64,000 nucleotides of DNA, taken from assembly GCF_000744655.1 (NCBI RefSeq), contig NZ_JQMJ01000004.1, positions 2,666,001-2,730,000 on the forward strand, in the 5' to 3' direction. Every line of letters starts with the position of its first letter. Position 1 is the stretch's first letter. The DNA comes from Streptacidiphilus rugosus AM-16. GTDB lineage: Bacteria; Actinomycetota; Actinomycetes; Streptomycetales; Streptomycetaceae. The notes beneath the pieces are model-generated. The model was not told the origin of the DNA, made no database searches, and saw only the letters and a program-made list of their open reading frames with translations. The position numbers were made by a program, and so were the translations under genes. Below, piece after piece: positions 23,348-32,374 of this stretch.

Positions 23348-26300
23348 GTGGGTGGCTTTGTTCTGCTGCGGCTGCGCGCCCACCGGCTGCTGGTGCTGGC
23401 AGCCGTCTGCACCATGGTGCTCACCACCGCCGCGCTCACCGCGCTGGCCGGCTACGGCAACGCGGTCGACGACGCGGGCATCAGACACGCGCTGCAGGTG
23501 GCGGACCGGTCGGCCACGCCGCTGCTGCTGAGCGAGTTCGCCCCGCGCACCCAGGACAACGGCAGGACCACCGCGCTGTCCGCGGCCCACCGTGCCTTTC
23601 CCGGGCTCCCGGTCAGCCTCGACACGCTCTCGCGTTCGGACTCGCTCGGCCTGCCGCTCCGGCCCGGCCAGGCGGCGGACAACGCCGACCTGGTCACGGT
23701 GGCCGACCTGGACCGCTCCCGGCTGCGGCTGATCGCCGGTCAGTGGCCGAGCGGCAGCGCGGTCGACGGGGTCCTCGACGCCGCCGTCCCCGTCACAGCC
23801 GCCGCACGCTTCGAAGCCGCGAACCAGTCCGCGGCCGCGGCCGCCGTCGGGACCCGGGTCCACGTCACCGACCGCTTCACCCACGGAGCGCTCACCCTCC
23901 ACATCGTCGGCGTCTACACCCCGACGGACATCACCGACCCCTACTGGCGGCTGGACCCCCTCGGCGGGCACGGGCGGCAGGCGGGCACCGCGTACGTCAG
24001 CGCCGTCTACGGGCCGCTGCTCGTCGACGACCGGGCCTTCTCCGCGCAGTCGGTCGCCCAGAGCTCCGTCGCCTACGCCGCTCTCGCCGACTTCCGCCAC
24101 ATCCGGGCCGACCAGCTCGACGCCCTCGCCCGGGCGACCCGCGGCGTCGTCGGCGTCGGGCCCTCGCCGGGGCACGTGGGCCCGTTCTCGGCACAGAGCC
24201 AGCTACAGGGCCTGATCTCCACCCTGCAGCGCTCGATGCTGGTGGCCAGGTCGACGCTGCTCGTCGTCGGACTCCAGCTCGTCCTGCTGGCCGCCATGAC
24301 GCTGCTGCTGGCCGCCAGGCTCCTGGCCGAGGAGCGGGACGCGGAGAACATGCTGCTGCGGGCGCGCGGCGCCACGCCCCGACGGATCATCAGGCTCGCC
24401 GCCACCGAGGGGCTGCTGCTGGCCCTGCCCGGCGCCGCGCTGGCGCCCCTGCTGTCCGGACCGCTGCTGCGGCTGCTGGGTTCCTTCGGCCCGCTGCACC
24501 GGGCCGGGCTCAGCCTCGACACCGGCCCGACGGCGACCTCCTGGGCCGCCGCCGCGGTCGCCGCCCTGGTCTGCGCCCTGCTGGTCACCGCCCCCACGCT
24601 GGCCCGCTACCGGACCTTCACCGAGGCGCGCGCCCGGCGCGGGCGCCGCGGCGCCCGCCCCGAGCTGCTGCGCGGCGGGGCGGACCTGGCCCTGCTCGCC
24701 CTGGCCGTCCTGGGCTACCTGCAGTTGCGGCACTACGCCGACAGCAGTTCGGGCTCGGGCGTGATCACCGACAACGCCTCGGGCACCCCGGGCATCGATC
24801 CCCTGCTGGTCGCCGCCCCGACGCTGGCGCTGGCGGCGGGCGCGGTGCTGACGCTGCGACTTCTGCCGCCGCTGAGCCGGATCGGCGAGCGGCTGGCGAC
24901 GCGCGGCCGGGGGCTGCCCGCCGCGCTCACCGGCTGGCAGCTGGCCCGACGCCCGCAGCGCGGCGCGGGTCCGGTGCTGGCGCTCGCCCTCGCCGCCGCG
25001 ATCGGCACGCTCGCGATCGGACAGAGTGCGACCTGGCTCCGATCGCAGGACGAGCAGGCCGACTACCGGACCGGAGCCGACCTGCGACTGACCGCACTGC
25101 ACACCACCGCCTTCGGCCAGGGCGGCGCGCTCGCCTCCGTGCCGGGGGTGACCAGGGCCGTGCCGGTGCACCGCGAGACGCTGGTGCTGAACAACGGCAT
25201 GCTCGGCGAGATGATCGCCCTCGACACGGGGGCGCTGTCCCACGAGCTCCCGCTCCGCGGCGACCTGACGGTCAGCCCGGCCAAGGCCACGCCGGAGGCC
25301 CTGCTCGCCCCCCTGGCGTCCGAGCCCGTCCCGCCCGCGCAGGCCGGCATCGCGCTGCCCGGCCGCCCCCGGATCCTCTCCTTCTCCGTGCGGACCAGGG
25401 CGGCAGTCCCGCAGGGCGGCGTCCCCGCCGCGCCGTCGGGCCAGGACGTCTCGGACGACTTCAGCGTCCAGCTGACGGACAGCCAGGGCCAGGTGTGGCC
25501 CTTCCCCGTCGGCTCGCTGCCCGAGGACGGAGCCGTGCACACGCTCACCCTGGACCTGGCGGCCGCCGCAGGGAGCGGCTCCCCGGCCTACCCGCTGACC
25601 CTCAGCGGCTTCGGCTTCGTCGTCCCCTACACCCAGGCGACCGGGACGGATCCGAACCCGGCCGGCCGTGCGGTCGACGCGTCCGTGGTCGCGGTCACCG
25701 CCGACGGCGTCGCCACGACAACGCCGGCCGGGCTCGGCTGGCACAGCGTCGCCGACTGGAGCGCCGCGACGACCGACGCCCCGGACGGCGGGCCACCCGC
25801 CTGCACCCAGGGCACCACCGCGGACGGCCGGGCCTCCGGGACCGCCCCGCTCGACGTCACCCTCACCACCGGGGTCTGCGGCGCCGGTCGGACCAACCCC
25901 TCGGGCGCCCCGCTCACCGTCCTGCTCCTGGTGACCCCGTCGACCACCCGCTCGGTCGCCGAGCCGCTGCCCGCCGTGGTGGACCAGCGTTTCCTTGACG
26001 CGACACGGAGCAGAGTCGGCTCGGTGCTGAATCCGCAGGCCTCCCTCTCGGGCCTGCGGATCCGGATCGTCGGAGTGGTCTCGGTGCTGCCCGGCGTCGG
26101 CGCCGAGGCCGAGCAGGGGCTCAACGGATCCACCCTGGACTCGGGCACCGCCTTCGGCGGGTCGAACCCGACCGACTACGGCGGCGCGATCCTGATCGAC
26201 CTGCCCTCCTACGCCTGGTACTTCACCGGCAACGCGGCCGGCGACCGGACGGATCCCCCGCGACCCAACGAGTGGTGGCTCACCACCGCGCCGGGCACGG

Positions 26301-26824
26301 AGCGGCAGGCGGCGGCCGTCCTGCGGGCGCGACCGGACATCGGCCTGGTCTTCGGCCGCACCGAGACCGCCGACTCGCTGCGCCAGGACCCGCTGGGCAG
26401 CGGACCCCTGGCGGCCATGTTCGCGGCGGTCGCACTGGCCGTGGCACTGTCCGCCATCGGCTTCGGCACCGACGCCGCGGGCGCGATCCGGCAGCGGGCC
26501 GGGGAGTTCGCGGTGCTCTCCGCCCTCGGGCTCCGTCGCCGCCGGCTCGCCCGCTCGACCGCGGTGGAGCTGGTCATCCCGGTGGTGCTCGGGCTCGGCG
26601 TCGGGGTCGCGCTGGGCGAGGTGCTGACCCGGCTGATCGTCCCGCTGCTGGTGCTGACCTCCGAGGCGGACCGGCCCACTCCGCCGGTGCAGGTCGACAT
26701 ACCCGTCGGCACGCTGCTGCTCCTGCTCGCCGGGATCGCGGCGGTGCCCGTGCTGGTGGCGGCCTTCGCCGGGTTCCGGGGCGGCGACACCGCCCGCCGA
26801 CTGCGGCAGCCCGAGGAGTCCTGA
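23348..26824 (+). CDS. Large FtsX-family ABC permease (first of pair)
   Basis: The protein has 1158 aa from GTG 23348. TM1 is RLLVLAAVCTMVLTTAALTAL. A long extracellular segment follows, and then repeated FtsX-type membrane blocks: LLLVGLQLVLLAAMTLLLAARLLAEERDAE-like near 310 with RARGATPRRIIRLAATEGLL, a second cluster near 480-560, and a C-terminal block with AMFAAVALAVALSAIGFGTD and SALGLRRRRLARSTAVELV. The extracellular domain between about 570 and 1010 is large and rich in Thr, Pro and Asp. Its stop overlaps the next permease start (TGATG). The family moves lipids, peptides or other hydrophobic compounds, or transmits force; the substrate here is unknown. Confidence 0.88.
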   Translation: MGGFVLLRLRAHRLLVLAAVCTMVLTTAALTALAGYGNAVDDAGIRHALQVADRSATPLLLSEFAPRTQDNGRTTALSAAHRAFPGLPVSLDTLSRSDSLGLPLRPGQAADNADLVTVADLDRSRLRLIAGQWPSGSAVDGVLDAAVPVTAAARFEAANQSAAAAAVGTRVHVTDRFTHGALTLHIVGVYTPTDITDPYWRLDPLGGHGRQAGTAYVSAVYGPLLVDDRAFSAQSVAQSSVAYAALADFRHIRADQLDALARATRGVVGVGPSPGHVGPFSAQSQLQGLISTLQRSMLVARSTLLVVGLQLVLLAAMTLLLAARLLAEERDAENMLLRARGATPRRIIRLAATEGLLLALPGAALAPLLSGPLLRLLGSFGPLHRAGLSLDTGPTATSWAAAAVAALVCALLVTAPTLARYRTFTEARARRGRRGARPELLRGGADLALLALAVLGYLQLRHYADSSSGSGVITDNASGTPGIDPLLVAAPTLALAAGAVLTLRLLPPLSRIGERLATRGRGLPAALTGWQLARRPQRGAGPVLALALAAAIGTLAIGQSATWLRSQDEQADYRTGADLRLTALHTTAFGQGGALASVPGVTRAVPVHRETLVLNNGMLGEMIALDTGALSHELPLRGDLTVSPAKATPEALLAPLASEPVPPAQAGIALPGRPRILSFSVRTRAAVPQGGVPAAPSGQDVSDDFSVQLTDSQGQVWPFPVGSLPEDGAVHTLTLDLAAAAGSGSPAYPLTLSGFGFVVPYTQATGTDPNPAGRAVDASVVAVTADGVATTTPAGLGWHSVADWSAATTDAPDGGPPACTQGTTADGRASGTAPLDVTLTTGVCGAGRTNPSGAPLTVLLLVTPSTTRSVAEPLPAVVDQRFLDATRSRVGSVLNPQASLSGLRIRIVGVVSVLPGVGAEAEQGLNGSTLDSGTAFGGSNPTDYGGAILIDLPSYAWYFTGNAAGDRTDPPRPNEWWLTTAPGTERQAAAVLRARPDIGLVFGRTETADSLRQDPLGSGPLAAMFAAVALAVALSAIGFGTDAAGAIRQRAGEFAVLSALGLRRRRLARSTAVELVIPVVLGLGVGVALGEVLTRLIVPLLVLTSEADRPTPPVQVDIPVGTLLLLLAGIAAVPVLVAAFAGFRGGDTARRLRQPEES

Positions 26825-29751
26825 TGCGCCTTCCCCTCCCGACGCGCCACGGCTCCCGCCCCGGCTCCCGCTCCTCCGAGGGGGTGCCGTGGGTGTCCAC
26901 CCGACTGCGGCACGGCCCGGCCTTCGCCTTCGGGCTCGGGCTGCTGGTGCTGGCCTGCACCTTCCTCGCGGCGGCCCTGCCGCTGGGTCTGAACCGCTAC
27001 CAGAGCTCGGCGCTGCACACGACGGTGGCCCACGCGCCGCTCGAGAACCGCTCGCTGCAGGCCGCGCCCGCGTTCGCCGGAGACCCCGACGGCAGCGCCA
27101 CGGACACGTCGGCAACCCACGTGCCGCCGCTGACCGGCCTGTCGCCGCAGAGCGACGCCGCCGCGGTCACCGCCGAGATGGCGCAGGTGACCGCAGAGAT
27201 CCGCTCGCAGATCGGCGCCCCGTTGACGGTCCAGGACGCGGACGTCTCCTACGGCGTGCACTCGACCGCCGAGGACGGACACTTCCACGGTCTGCCGGTG
27301 CAGAACGCCCCCGGCGCGCCGCAACTCCCCGCGCCGAACGGGATCGCTCCGCACCTGACCGTCGGCTGGCAGCCGGCGCAGCGTCTGGCGCTGCTCTCCG
27401 GCCGGCTGCCCGGCGCGCCCCGGATGAACGCCGGAGCCGACGGGCTGCCGACCGTGGCCGGGGTGCTGGAGCTGGCCGTCAGTCACAGCACGGCCGCGGC
27501 GATGCACTGGTCGGTCGGCAGCCGGATCTCGGTCTCCCTGGGCAGGAACGCGCACGCCGGTGCGGTGTCCGCCGAGGTGGTCGGGGTCTACCGCGATCCC
27601 ACCGCACAGCAGGCCGGTGCCGCCTACTGGGCGGGCGAGCCCCGGCTCGGCACGCCCGAACTGGCCGTCTACTCGACGCGCACGGACCGCTTCGAGTACT
27701 GGCACGTGGAGGCCCTGGTCGCCCCGGGCGCGGTGCCCGCCCTGTCGGAGTTCGGCGGTTCGCAGGCGTACTGGTGGCTCCCGTTCGACGGGACCCGGCT
27801 CGACAACGCACAGATCCCGGCCGCCAAGGCGATGCTGGACTCGCTGGTCAACGGCGACCGGGCGCAGCAACTGAGCCAGTTCCGGCAGCTTCCCGGCGGC
27901 GTCGTCGTCCAGAGCGGCTTCGGACGGGTGCTGGACACCTTCGGCCGGCAGCGTGACGCCCTCACGCCGCTGGTCACCGTCGGGGTCGCCGGCACGGCCG
28001 GGACCGCGGTCGCGGTCCTGCTGATGGTCTTCGGCTGGGCGGGCGAGCGGCGCGCCGAGGAGTTGGCGCTGCTGCGGGCGCGAGGGGCGGGGCTCCCCTT
28101 CCTGCTGCTCCGGCTGATCGCCGAGGCGGCGGCGTGCACGGTGCCCGCCGCGCTGCTCGGCATCGCGCTGGCACTGGTCCTGCTGCCCGGTCGGACACGC
28201 TCCGCCGCGCTCGTCTGCGGAGCAGCGGTCTGGTTGGTGGCCACCCTGGCCGGCCCGGTGCTGATCCTGGCCCGACACCGCCGGCTCCAGGCGACACGCT
28301 CGGACCTGACGCTGCGCCGGACCTCGCGCCGACGGGCCGTGCTGGAACTCCTGGTGCTGGTGCTGACCGTGGCCGCCGTGGTGGCGCTGCACCGACGCGG
28401 CCTGGCTCCCACCGGCGGCACGGGTCTGGATCCGCTGACCGCGGCAGCCCCGCTGTTGCTGGCCACCGCGGGCGCGGTGGTGCTGGTCCGCGCCTTCCCG
28501 CTGCCGCTGCGGCTCGCGGCCCGCCCCGTCGCCCGCCGACGCGGCGCGGTCGGCTTCCTCGGCCTGGCCCGGTCCGGCCGCGCCCCCGCCGCGGGCACCC
28601 TGCTGCCGCTGCTGGCCCTGCTGCTGGCGCTGACGACGACGGTCTTCGGCGAGACCGTGCTCAGCGGGGTCGCCGCAGCGCGCGACCTCACCACCCTGAA
28701 CGCGCTCGGCGCGGACGCGCGGGTCGCGACCGCGAACGTCGGCCTCGACCCCTCCCTCGTCGCGGCGCTGCGCACCGCGCCCGGGGTGCGGCTCGCCACC
28801 GGAGTGGTGACGGACGCCCAGGCCTCCGCGAACACCTCAGGCCTGGCCGCCGCGACGCTGGTACTGGTCGACCCGGTTTCCTACGCCCGCATGGCCCGGG
28901 CCACCGGTCTGGGCCCGTTCGACCCGAAGCTGCTCGCCGGCGGCACCGGGAGCGGGCAGCCGATCCCGCTGCTCGCCTCACCCGGCGCGGCCGTCACCCT
29001 GGGCCGGGGCACGCAGGAGCTCGACTCCTCCTTCGGCGGCCTGACCGTGCGGATCGCGGCCGTGATCCCGAGCACGCCGGCGGCGCCCCAGGGCGACTTC
29101 ATGATCGCCCCGGCCGAGCCGGTCCTGGCTCTGCAGCAGGCGGCCTTCCACGTGCGATCGACCCCGAACGTGGTGCTGCTCGCCGGTCCCGTCGACGCGG
29201 CCGCCGTGCACCGGCTGACGAACGCGTCCGCACAGCAGGCGCTGCTCGCGGTGGGCCTGCGCTCGGAGCTGCGGGCCCAGCTCGACGCGGCGCCGCTGCC
29301 CGCGGGCGCGTCCACGGTGTTCCGCTCGGCCGTGGTGGCCACGACGCTCCTGGCCCTGCTGGCCGTCGTCCTCTCGCTGCTCCAGGCCGCGCCGGCCCGG
29401 GCCGCGCTGCTGGCGCGGCTGCGCACGATGGGCCTGCGTCCGCGGCAGGGCTACGCCCTGATCCTGACGGAGACGCTGCCGATGGTGCTGCTGTCGGGCG
29501 TGGCGGGCTCGGCGCTGGGCGCGGCGGCGGTCCCGCTGCTGGGCTCGGGCGTGGATCTGGGCACCCTGTCGGGCTCGCTCGACGGCCCGCTGATCAACAT
29601 CGCCCACGCGGCTCCGGCCGTGCGGTGGGCGGACGTGTTCCTGCCCGCCGGGGTGCTGCTGGTCCTGGCGGTGGCGGTGGTGGCGGTCGAGGCCGCGCTG
29701 ATCGGAAGGCGCCAGATCGGCGCCCAGTTGAGGGCAGGTGACAGGGCATGA
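26824..29751 (+). CDS. Large FtsX-family ABC permease (second of pair)
   Basis: The protein has 975 aa from ATG 26824, which overlaps the first permease stop by one base. TM1 is FAFGLGLLVLACTFLAAALP. Extracellular domain, FtsX block (GVAGTAGTAVAVLLMVFGWAGERRAEELALLRARGA), middle TM cluster, second extracellular domain (about 620-830) and final block (LLALLAVVLSLLQAAPARAALLARLRTMGL to GVLLVLAVAVVAVEAALIG) follow in order. It has the same duplicated layout as its partner, so the two probably form the membrane heterodimer of one exporter. Its stop overlaps the ATPase start (ATGA). Confidence 0.88.
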   Translation: MRLPLPTRHGSRPGSRSSEGVPWVSTRLRHGPAFAFGLGLLVLACTFLAAALPLGLNRYQSSALHTTVAHAPLENRSLQAAPAFAGDPDGSATDTSATHVPPLTGLSPQSDAAAVTAEMAQVTAEIRSQIGAPLTVQDADVSYGVHSTAEDGHFHGLPVQNAPGAPQLPAPNGIAPHLTVGWQPAQRLALLSGRLPGAPRMNAGADGLPTVAGVLELAVSHSTAAAMHWSVGSRISVSLGRNAHAGAVSAEVVGVYRDPTAQQAGAAYWAGEPRLGTPELAVYSTRTDRFEYWHVEALVAPGAVPALSEFGGSQAYWWLPFDGTRLDNAQIPAAKAMLDSLVNGDRAQQLSQFRQLPGGVVVQSGFGRVLDTFGRQRDALTPLVTVGVAGTAGTAVAVLLMVFGWAGERRAEELALLRARGAGLPFLLLRLIAEAAACTVPAALLGIALALVLLPGRTRSAALVCGAAVWLVATLAGPVLILARHRRLQATRSDLTLRRTSRRRAVLELLVLVLTVAAVVALHRRGLAPTGGTGLDPLTAAAPLLLATAGAVVLVRAFPLPLRLAARPVARRRGAVGFLGLARSGRAPAAGTLLPLLALLLALTTTVFGETVLSGVAAARDLTTLNALGADARVATANVGLDPSLVAALRTAPGVRLATGVVTDAQASANTSGLAAATLVLVDPVSYARMARATGLGPFDPKLLAGGTGSGQPIPLLASPGAAVTLGRGTQELDSSFGGLTVRIAAVIPSTPAAPQGDFMIAPAEPVLALQQAAFHVRSTPNVVLLAGPVDAAAVHRLTNASAQQALLAVGLRSELRAQLDAAPLPAGASTVFRSAVVATTLLALLAVVLSLLQAAPARAALLARLRTMGLRPRQGYALILTETLPMVLLSGVAGSALGAAAVPLLGSGVDLGTLSGSLDGPLINIAHAAPAVRWADVFLPAGVLLVLAVAVVAVEAALIGRRQIGAQLRAGDRA

Positions 29752-30728
29752 GTTCGACCGCGCAGGACAGCCGGCACGAGGTCACGCTGGACGAGCTGCG
29801 GGCCCGGGTCGCGACGGACCGGGAGCGTCCGCAGTACGGCCACGACGCGCTGATCGTCTGCGAGCGGCTGGTCCGGATCTACCGGACCGAGGGCGTCGAG
29901 GTGCAGGCTCTCCAGGGCCTCGACCTCACGGTGGCCAAGGGCGAGCTGATGGCCCTGGTCGGGGCCTCCGGCAGCGGCAAGTCGACGCTGCTGCAGATCC
30001 TGGCCGGTCTGGACGTCCCGACGGCGGGCAAGGCGCGGGTCGGCGACAGCGATCTGCTGGCGATGGACGCGAAGGCGCGGCTGCGGTACCGCCGCGAGGT
30101 CGTCGGCTTCGTCTGGCAGCAGACCGCGCGCAACCTGCTGCCGTTCCTGACGGCCCGCCAGAACGTCCAGCTCCCGATGCGGCTGACCCGCGCGGCGCGG
30201 GGGGCCTCCCGCCGGGCCGGGCGGACGCGGGCGCTGGAGCTGCTGGAACTGCTGGGCGTCGGCGACTGCCGCGACCGCCGGCCCGACCAGCTGTCCGGCG
30301 GGCAGCAGCAGCGGGTCGCGATCGCGGTGGCGCTGGCGAACCGGCCCGAGGTGCTGCTCGCGGACGAGCCGACGGGCGAGCTGGACTCGGAGACGGGCGC
30401 GCAGATCTTCGAGGCCTTCCGCCGGGTGAATGCCGAGCTGAGCTCGACCGTGGTGATCGTCACCCACGACCCGCTCGTCGCCGGCGAGGTCCGCCGCACG
30501 GTCGCGGTCCGCGACGGCCGCGCCGCGATGGAGGTCCTGCGCCGGACGTCCACGGACGCGGACGGCACGGAGTCGATCATCGAACGCGAGTACGCGATGC
30601 TGGACCGCGCGGGCCGCGTCCAGCTGCCGCGCGCCTTCATGGAAGCCCTCGGCATGGAACACCGGGTCGAACTCACCCTCGACCCCGACCACGTCAAACT
30701 CTGGCCGGAACACCGCGCCGAGTCCTGA
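29748..30728 (+). CDS. MacB/LolD-type ABC ATPase with AbrB-like C-terminal tail
   Basis: The protein has 326 aa from ATG 29748 (ATGA overlap). The nucleotide-binding domain carries Walker A GASGSGKST, Q-loop FVWQQTARNLLPF, signature LSGGQQQR, Walker B VLLADEPTGELD and the switch His in VIVTHD. Typical members end near residue 230-250. Here residues about 275-326 add REYAMLDRAGRVQLPRAFME and ALGMEHRVELTLDPDHVKLW, which read like a SpoVT/AbrB fold (GRVxLP, LGM, VELxxxxDHVxLWP). The role of this tail is unknown; dimerisation or DNA contact is possible. The ATPase energises the two FtsX permeases upstream. Confidence 0.92.
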   Translation: MSSTAQDSRHEVTLDELRARVATDRERPQYGHDALIVCERLVRIYRTEGVEVQALQGLDLTVAKGELMALVGASGSGKSTLLQILAGLDVPTAGKARVGDSDLLAMDAKARLRYRREVVGFVWQQTARNLLPFLTARQNVQLPMRLTRAARGASRRAGRTRALELLELLGVGDCRDRRPDQLSGGQQQRVAIAVALANRPEVLLADEPTGELDSETGAQIFEAFRRVNAELSSTVVIVTHDPLVAGEVRRTVAVRDGRAAMEVLRRTSTDADGTESIIEREYAMLDRAGRVQLPRAFMEALGMEHRVELTLDPDHVKLWPEHRAES

Positions 30729-30754
30729 GCCGCACCACGCGACGGCGGGCGCGT

Positions 30755-30870
30755 GGCACTGCCCCGGGGGCGCGAGGAACTGCGCGAGGAACCACCCTGC
30801 GCGGATGGCCCTGAACATGGAGGACCACCGGCTCGTCAGTGGCTTGTCGCGCAGTTCCCCGCCCCGACAG
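30755..30870. terminator. Long imperfect inverted repeat between convergent genes
   Basis: GGGGCGCGAGGAACTGCGCG (30767-30786) pairs with TCGCGCAGTTCCCCGCCCC (30847-30865), apart from a two-base bulge. An outer CACTG/CAGTG pair extends it. The arms resemble the GGGGCGCGGGGAACTGCGCG-type intergenic repeat that I recall as frequent in Streptomyces. It lies between the ABC ATPase and the reductase/deaminase gene, where it can stop transcription from both sides. Confidence 0.6.
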
Positions 30871-30875
30871 TGCAA

Positions 30876-32036
30876 CTACCGCACGAGGTGGGCGTTGACC
30901 GCGCGGGCCTCGGCGGCGAGGGCGGGGAGTTCGAGGACCGTCGCGCCGGAGGCCTCCAGGAGTTCGACGCCCTGGCAGTCCGCGACGAAGAGCGCGGGCT
31001 CGCGCCACGCGAGGACGACGCGGCCGACGCCCGCGGCGCGGACGAGCTCGGCGCAGGGGGACGGGCGGGAGGCGCGGACCGAGCAGGGTTCCAGCGTGGA
31101 GTAGATCGTCGCCGTGCGCAGGCGGGGATCGGTGAGGTCGAGCTTGGCCAGCGCCGCCTCCTCCGCGTGGACCTTGTCGTCGCCGCCCTCGCGGCTGTGG
31201 CCGCGAGCCAGCTCCGCGCCGTCCGCGGCGACGATCACCGCGCCGACCGAGTACGCCGTCTCCGACCGCGGGCACTCCCGCGACAGCGCGATCGCGACCC
31301 GCATCCAGTCCATGTCCGCCTCGGTCACCCGCGCCGCGTCCGAGCGCCGCGCCGCGTACCGCAGGACCGTCAGATCCCCCAGCACGTCCGCGCCCAGCAG
31401 CGTCATCCGGTGCAGCGCGTCCTGCGGGAACGGCGAGACTCCCGGCGGGGCGAACCGCGGGGCGGCGGCGTCGCCGACGAAGAAGGGGGCGACCGCGAGC
31501 TGGATCTCGTCCACCAGACCCGCCGTCAGGAAGAGCGTCTGGATCGCGCCGCCGCCCTCGATCATCAGCCGGCGTACTCCCCGCGCCGCCAGCTCGTCCA
31601 GGACCCGCGCGGGGTCCAACGACGGTCCGGTGCCCACGACCTCCGCCGCCGCGCCCAGTTCCGCGCGCAGTCCACCGACCGCCTCGTCCGGCGCGAGGAC
31701 CAGCTTCGCGCCGCCGCTCTGCCACAGGCGCAGGTCCGCGGAGAGACCGCCGCTGCCGGCGAGCGCGACCTTGAGCGGGTGGGCGGGCAGGCCGCGCGCC
31801 TCGCGCGCGGCGCGGCGGGCCGGGTCACGGACCTCGAGCCGCGGGTCGTCGGCCCGCAACGTGCCCGCGCCGACCAGGACGGCGTCGCTCTCGGAGCGCA
31901 GACGGTCCACCCGGTCGAAGTCCTCGGACGAGGAGAGCAGGAGCCTTTCGGGCGATGCGTCGTCGATATGCCCGTCGATTGACATGGCCGCGCTGATCAG
32001 CACGGACGGGCGCGTGGGCAGAGGCTGCTGACTCAT
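30876..32036 (-). CDS. RibD-like bifunctional protein with reversed domains (reductase then deaminase)
   Basis: The protein has 386 aa. ATG 32036 is chosen because MSQQPLPTRPSVLISAAMSI matches the usual start of a RibD reductase domain. Residues about 10-225 form the DHFR-like RibD_C reductase (SVLISAAMSIDGHID, VLVGAGTLRADDPRL, RRLMIEGGGAIQTLFL, VDEIQLAVAPFFVG). Residues about 245-386 form a cytidine/deoxycytidylate-type deaminase with zinc ligands VHAEEAAL and TLEPCSVRASRPSPC. Classical RibD has the deaminase first, so the order is reversed. It may carry out the second and third steps of riboflavin synthesis or a related pyrimidine reaction. No other rib gene is nearby. Confidence 0.82.
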   Translation of the reverse strand: MSQQPLPTRPSVLISAAMSIDGHIDDASPERLLLSSSEDFDRVDRLRSESDAVLVGAGTLRADDPRLEVRDPARRAAREARGLPAHPLKVALAGSGGLSADLRLWQSGGAKLVLAPDEAVGGLRAELGAAAEVVGTGPSLDPARVLDELAARGVRRLMIEGGGAIQTLFLTAGLVDEIQLAVAPFFVGDAAAPRFAPPGVSPFPQDALHRMTLLGADVLGDLTVLRYAARRSDAARVTEADMDWMRVAIALSRECPRSETAYSVGAVIVAADGAELARGHSREGGDDKVHAEEAALAKLDLTDPRLRTATIYSTLEPCSVRASRPSPCAELVRAAGVGRVVLAWREPALFVADCQGVELLEASGATVLELPALAAEARAVNAHLVR

Positions 32037-32374
32037 GTCCTGCTGCAACGATCGTGTCCTTCTCGGTATGCCCCGACTTCTTGGCAGCACACGCAAAGTA
32101 GTGCCACACTCACTTCACGTTATCTTCACGAACTGCAAAATGGGGGAACGGCCTCCGCGACGGAATGGGAACCGTCCGCACTGGGCCGAACGTGGGTAGT
32201 TGCGTGTGACACACACCACGCCCGGGGACACATGTCGGAAGTCAACCGCCTCAGCGTCTCGAATCCTCGCGCGTGCTCGGCCCAGGCCGCCCGACCGTGA
32301 TGTGAGTCGACGTCAGTCGATGCCAGACGTCAGCAGGCATTGCCCGCAGGGGGATGAATGAACGGGGGACGTTC
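32037..32374. promoter_or_regulatory. Divergent region between the RibD-like gene and the RND operon
   Basis: The gap is about 338 bp and must hold promoters for both sides. Two TTCACG units (TTCA at 32114 and 32125) are exactly 11 bp apart, a spacing used by PHO-box direct repeats, but only two units match. GACGTCAG occurs twice (32309-32316 and 32326-32333). The stretch 32090-32145 is clearly AT-richer than its surroundings and is the likely core promoter area. No start site is assigned. Confidence 0.35.

Noticed and set aside
22808-30728. Functional link between GlbO and the FtsX exporter
   Set aside because: Separate transcription units with a gap of about 135 bp and no shared motif.
32103-32135. 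Firm PHO box before the RND operon
   Set aside because: Only two TTCACG units at 11-bp spacing match, and neighbouring genes have no phosphate link; kept only as a note.
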